64,000 nt of DNA from Citrobacter youngae. GTDB taxonomy: Bacteria > Pseudomonadota > Gammaproteobacteria > Enterobacterales > Enterobacteriaceae. The stretch lies in assembly GCF_003818115.1 (NCBI RefSeq), contig NZ_RPOI01000008.1, positions 62,001 to 126,000 on the forward strand. Direction: 5' to 3'. The position numbers and the translations under genes are program-made. The notes beneath the pieces are model-generated. The model saw only the letters and a program-made list of their open reading frames with translations. It was not told the origin of the DNA and searched no databases. Of the stretch, positions 61,871 to 64,000 are shown piece after piece. Each line of letters begins with the position of its first letter. Position 1 is the first letter of the stretch.

Positions 61871-61915
61871 TCAGGAAGTGCGCCACCAACCGTGCAGGAT
61901 AAATGTTGCTTTCAT
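61871..61915 (-). CDS. trpL: trp operon leader peptide
   Basis: 14 residues, MKATFILHGWWRTS, with tandem Trp codons, matching the E. coli leader ([14 protein letters not shown]). Ribosome stalling at the Trp codons when charged tRNA-Trp is scarce lets the antiterminator form. Confidence 0.97.
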   Translation of the reverse strand: MKATFILHGWWRTS

Positions 61916-61942
61916 CTCAGATACCTTCTTCATGTGAACTTG

Positions 61943-61977
61943 CGTACTAGTTAACTAGTTCGGTGGAATAAAGTCAA
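61943..61977 (-). promoter_or_regulatory. trp promoter and TrpR operator
   Basis: A minus-strand TTGACT -35 and TTAACT -10 are 17 bases apart. The -10 is inside the near-perfect palindrome CGAACTAGTTAACTAGTACG, identical to the E. coli TrpR operator core. Tryptophan-bound TrpR blocks the promoter. Confidence 0.97.
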
Positions 61978-62050
61978 CACCTGATTTCAGTATATTTGTC
62001 GAAACCGTTATGATGGGCGTGTTACGACATTTATTGAAACGGGAGCCGCC

Positions 62051-62929
62051 TTGAGCGACACGAATTACGCAGTGATTTATGACCTGCACAGCCATACTAC
62101 TGCTTCTGATGGGCGATTAACGCCAGAAGCCTTAGTACACCGTGCGGTAGAGATGCGAGTCGGTACACTGGCGATCACAGATCATGACACCACGGCGGGC
62201 ATTGCGGCGGCAAGAGAAGAAATTTCACGTTCAGGTTTAGCGTTAAATTTGATCTCTGGCGTTGAGATATCAACGGTCTGGGAAAACCATGAGATCCATA
62301 TAGTGGGTCTGAACATTGATATCGCGCATCCAGTGATGTGCGACTTTCTGGCGCAACAGACGGAACGTCGTCAGCAGCGTGCGCGCCTGATTGCTGAACG
62401 GCTCGACAAAGCGCACATTCCCGGCGCATGGGAAGGGGCTCTACGACTGGCTGATGGCGGGGCGGTTACGCGGGGGCATTTTGCGCGTTTCCTGGTGGAA
62501 TGTGGCAAAGCCACAACCATGGCGGATGTCTTTAAAAAATATCTTGCTCGTGGGAAAACCGGTTACGTTCCGCCACAGTGGTGTACAATAGAACAAGCTA
62601 TTGATGTCATTCATCATTCTGGCGGTAAGGCAGTTCTGGCTCATCCAGGTCGGTACGATCTTAGCGCTAAGTGGCTGAAAAGACTGGTTGCGCATTTTGC
62701 TGAGCACCGCGGTGACGCGATGGAGGTGGCACAGTGCCAGCAGTCTCCCAATGAACGCACCCATCTGGCGACGCTTGCGCGTCAGCATCAACTGTGGGCA
62801 TCGCAAGGGTCTGATTTTCATCTACCCTGCCCATGGATTGAACTGGGGCGTAAACTCTGGTTGCCCGCAGGCGTGGAAGGCGTCTGGCAACTTTGGGAGC
62901 AGCCCGAGACCACAGAGAGGAAAGTATGA
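62051..62929 (+). CDS. rnm: RNase AM (YciV), PHP-family 5'-3' exonuclease
   Basis: A 292-residue PHP-domain enzyme that matures 5' ends of rRNAs in E. coli. Metal-binding motifs: YDLHSHTTASDG (residues 10-21), ITDHDT (about 43), GVEIS (about 75) and a C-terminal GSDFHLPCPW. TTG start with GGGAG upstream. The stop overlaps the yciO ATG (ATGA). Divergent from the trp operon. Confidence 0.95.
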   Translation: MSDTNYAVIYDLHSHTTASDGRLTPEALVHRAVEMRVGTLAITDHDTTAGIAAAREEISRSGLALNLISGVEISTVWENHEIHIVGLNIDIAHPVMCDFLAQQTERRQQRARLIAERLDKAHIPGAWEGALRLADGGAVTRGHFARFLVECGKATTMADVFKKYLARGKTGYVPPQWCTIEQAIDVIHHSGGKAVLAHPGRYDLSAKWLKRLVAHFAEHRGDAMEVAQCQQSPNERTHLATLARQHQLWASQGSDFHLPCPWIELGRKLWLPAGVEGVWQLWEQPETTERKV

Positions 62930-63546
62930 GCCAGTTTTTTTATATTCATCCCGAAAACCCGCAGCAGCGACTGATCAACCAGGCCGTTGATATCGTGCGG
63001 AAAGGTGGGGTGATTGTCTATCCAACCGATTCCGGCTATGCGTTGGGGTGTAAAATTGAAGATAAAGGTGCAATGGAGCGCATTTGCCGCATCCGTCACC
63101 TGCCGGACGGGCACAACTTTACGCTGATGTGCCGTGACCTGTCCGAATTGTCGACCTATTCGTTTGTCGACAACGTGGCCTTCCGATTAATTAAAAACAA
63201 CACGCCGGGCAATTACACCTTCATCCTGAAGGGGACGAAAGAGGTTCCGCGCCGCTTGTTGCAGGAAAAACGTAAGACTATCGGCCTTCGTGTACCCTCG
63301 AACCCAATTGCACTGGCGCTGCTTGAAGCGCTGGGCGAGCCGATGCTCTCCACATCACTGATGCTGCCGGGCAGTGATTTTACTGAGTCAGATCCGGAAG
63401 AAATTAAAGACCGTCTGGAGAAACAGGTGGATTTGATTATCCATGGTGGATATCTTGGCCAACAGCCGACCACGGTCATCGATTTAACCGACGATTCCCC
63501 GGTGGTATTGCGCGAAGGTGTTGGTGACGTTAAACCTTTCTTATAA
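62926..63546 (+). CDS. yciO: YciO, Sua5/YrdC family protein
   Basis: A 206-residue YrdC-domain protein (MSQFFYIHPENPQQRLINQAVDIVRKGGVIVYPTDSGYALG). Relatives make threonylcarbamoyl-AMP for the t6A tRNA modification, while E. coli YciO is a weaker paralogue. Its KDR-type motif region is RIRHLPDGHNFTLMCRDL. Coupled to rnm by ATGA overlap. E. coli has yciQ next; here rluB follows. Confidence 0.95.
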   Translation: MSQFFYIHPENPQQRLINQAVDIVRKGGVIVYPTDSGYALGCKIEDKGAMERICRIRHLPDGHNFTLMCRDLSELSTYSFVDNVAFRLIKNNTPGNYTFILKGTKEVPRRLLQEKRKTIGLRVPSNPIALALLEALGEPMLSTSLMLPGSDFTESDPEEIKDRLEKQVDLIIHGGYLGQQPTTVIDLTDDSPVVLREGVGDVKPFL

Positions 63547-63646
63547 GGGCGCGAACCGCTATACTACGCGGCCTTAAAATGGCGCTGACTGGCGCCGTTG
63601 ATTCTCCTGTTCGACGCCTGTGAAGGCGACACCTAAAGGAAGCTCT

Positions 63647-64000
63647 ATGAGCGAAAAGTTACAAAAAGTGCTGGCGCGTGCTGGCCACGGTTCTCGCCGT
63701 GAAATTGAATCCATAATTGCCGCGGGTCGCGTGAGCGTTGATGGCAAAATTGCCACGCTCGGCGATCGCGTTGAAGTGACGCCGGGTCTGAAAATCCGTA
63801 TCGACGGTCATCTGATTTCGGTGAAAGAATCTGCAGAACAAATCTGCCGCGTTCTGGCTTATTACAAGCCAGAAGGCGAACTGTGTACCCGTAACGACCC
63901 GGAAGGTCGTCCGACCGTATTTGATCGCCTGCCAAAACTGCGCGACGCGCGCTGGATTGCCGTAGGTCGTCTGGACGTGAACACCTGTGGTCTGCTGCTG
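63647..64000 (+). CDS. rluB: 23S rRNA pseudouridine synthase RluB (3' end cut by window)
   Basis: The first 118 codons. Residues 1-60 form an S4 RNA-binding domain ([25 protein letters not shown]), then the RsuA/RluB catalytic domain begins, with the Asp nucleophile in [12 protein letters not shown] as the window ends. RluB makes pseudouridine 2605 in 23S rRNA. GGAAG precedes the ATG. Confidence 0.96.
   Translation, partial: MSEKLQKVLARAGHGSRREIESIIAAGRVSVDGKIATLGDRVEVTPGLKIRIDGHLISVKESAEQICRVLAYYKPEGELCTRNDPEGRPTVFDRLPKLRDARWIAVGRLDVNTCGLLL

Overview
The window is a long piece of an enterobacterial chromosome. Its right quarter is the conserved yciI-tonB-yciA-yciB-yciC-ompW-trpABCDEL-rnm-yciO-rluB block in Escherichia coli order. 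Protein lengths and sequences are close to E. coli but not identical. The TonB spacer is E. coli-like, while yciGFE (between ompW and trpA) and yciQ (between yciO and rluB) are missing. A Citrobacter-like member of the Escherichia/Salmonella/Citrobacter group fits best; this is inference from remembered family sequences, not a search.

About positions 1-48,900 are a lambdoid prophage whose left end (integrase, attL) lies outside the window. From left to right: a leftward pL operon (RecT, RecE and two small proteins); an immunity region with near-identical pL and pR promoters and shared palindromic operators; a two-gene DUF3037/HipA-like kinase operon in the position lambda uses for rexAB; a short RacR/DicA-type repressor; a rightward pR operon (YdaS, YdaT, an O-like initiator, a DnaC-like loader, Ea22-like protein, methyltransferase and others); a cargo segment with a secreted Cys-rich peptide and a divergent arsH / arsRBC arsenic-resistance cluster, bounded by two near-identical 46-bp terminator-containing repeats; a LexA-controlled DinI-like gene; DUF1367, NinG and Q; and a lysis cassette (holin, SAR endolysin, Rz with embedded Rz1).

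The structural genes follow: small and large terminase, DUF4055 portal, minor head protein, scaffold, P22-type coat, connector proteins and a lambda-type long-tail module (tail tube with Ig-like domain, G/GT chaperones joined by a -1 frameshift, tape measure, M/L/K/J equivalents and fibre). Six small genes on both strands interrupt the tail operon between the chaperone and the tape measure. They include two cassettes with the same leader and the same terminator, and an overlapping gene pair with its own strong promoter. The right end carries a dinI-like gene divergent from umuDC across two LexA boxes, an AT-rich membrane-protein gene and a SRAP (YedK) gene, next to the probable attR beside yciI.

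The best leads for something undescribed are the kinase/DUF3037 pair in the immunity region, the overlapping gene pair in the tail gap, the membrane-protein gene after umuC, and the ars cargo with its flanking repeats. Host genes at the right are ordinary, apart from a membrane diguanylate cyclase and a small unknown gene where E. coli has yciGFE.
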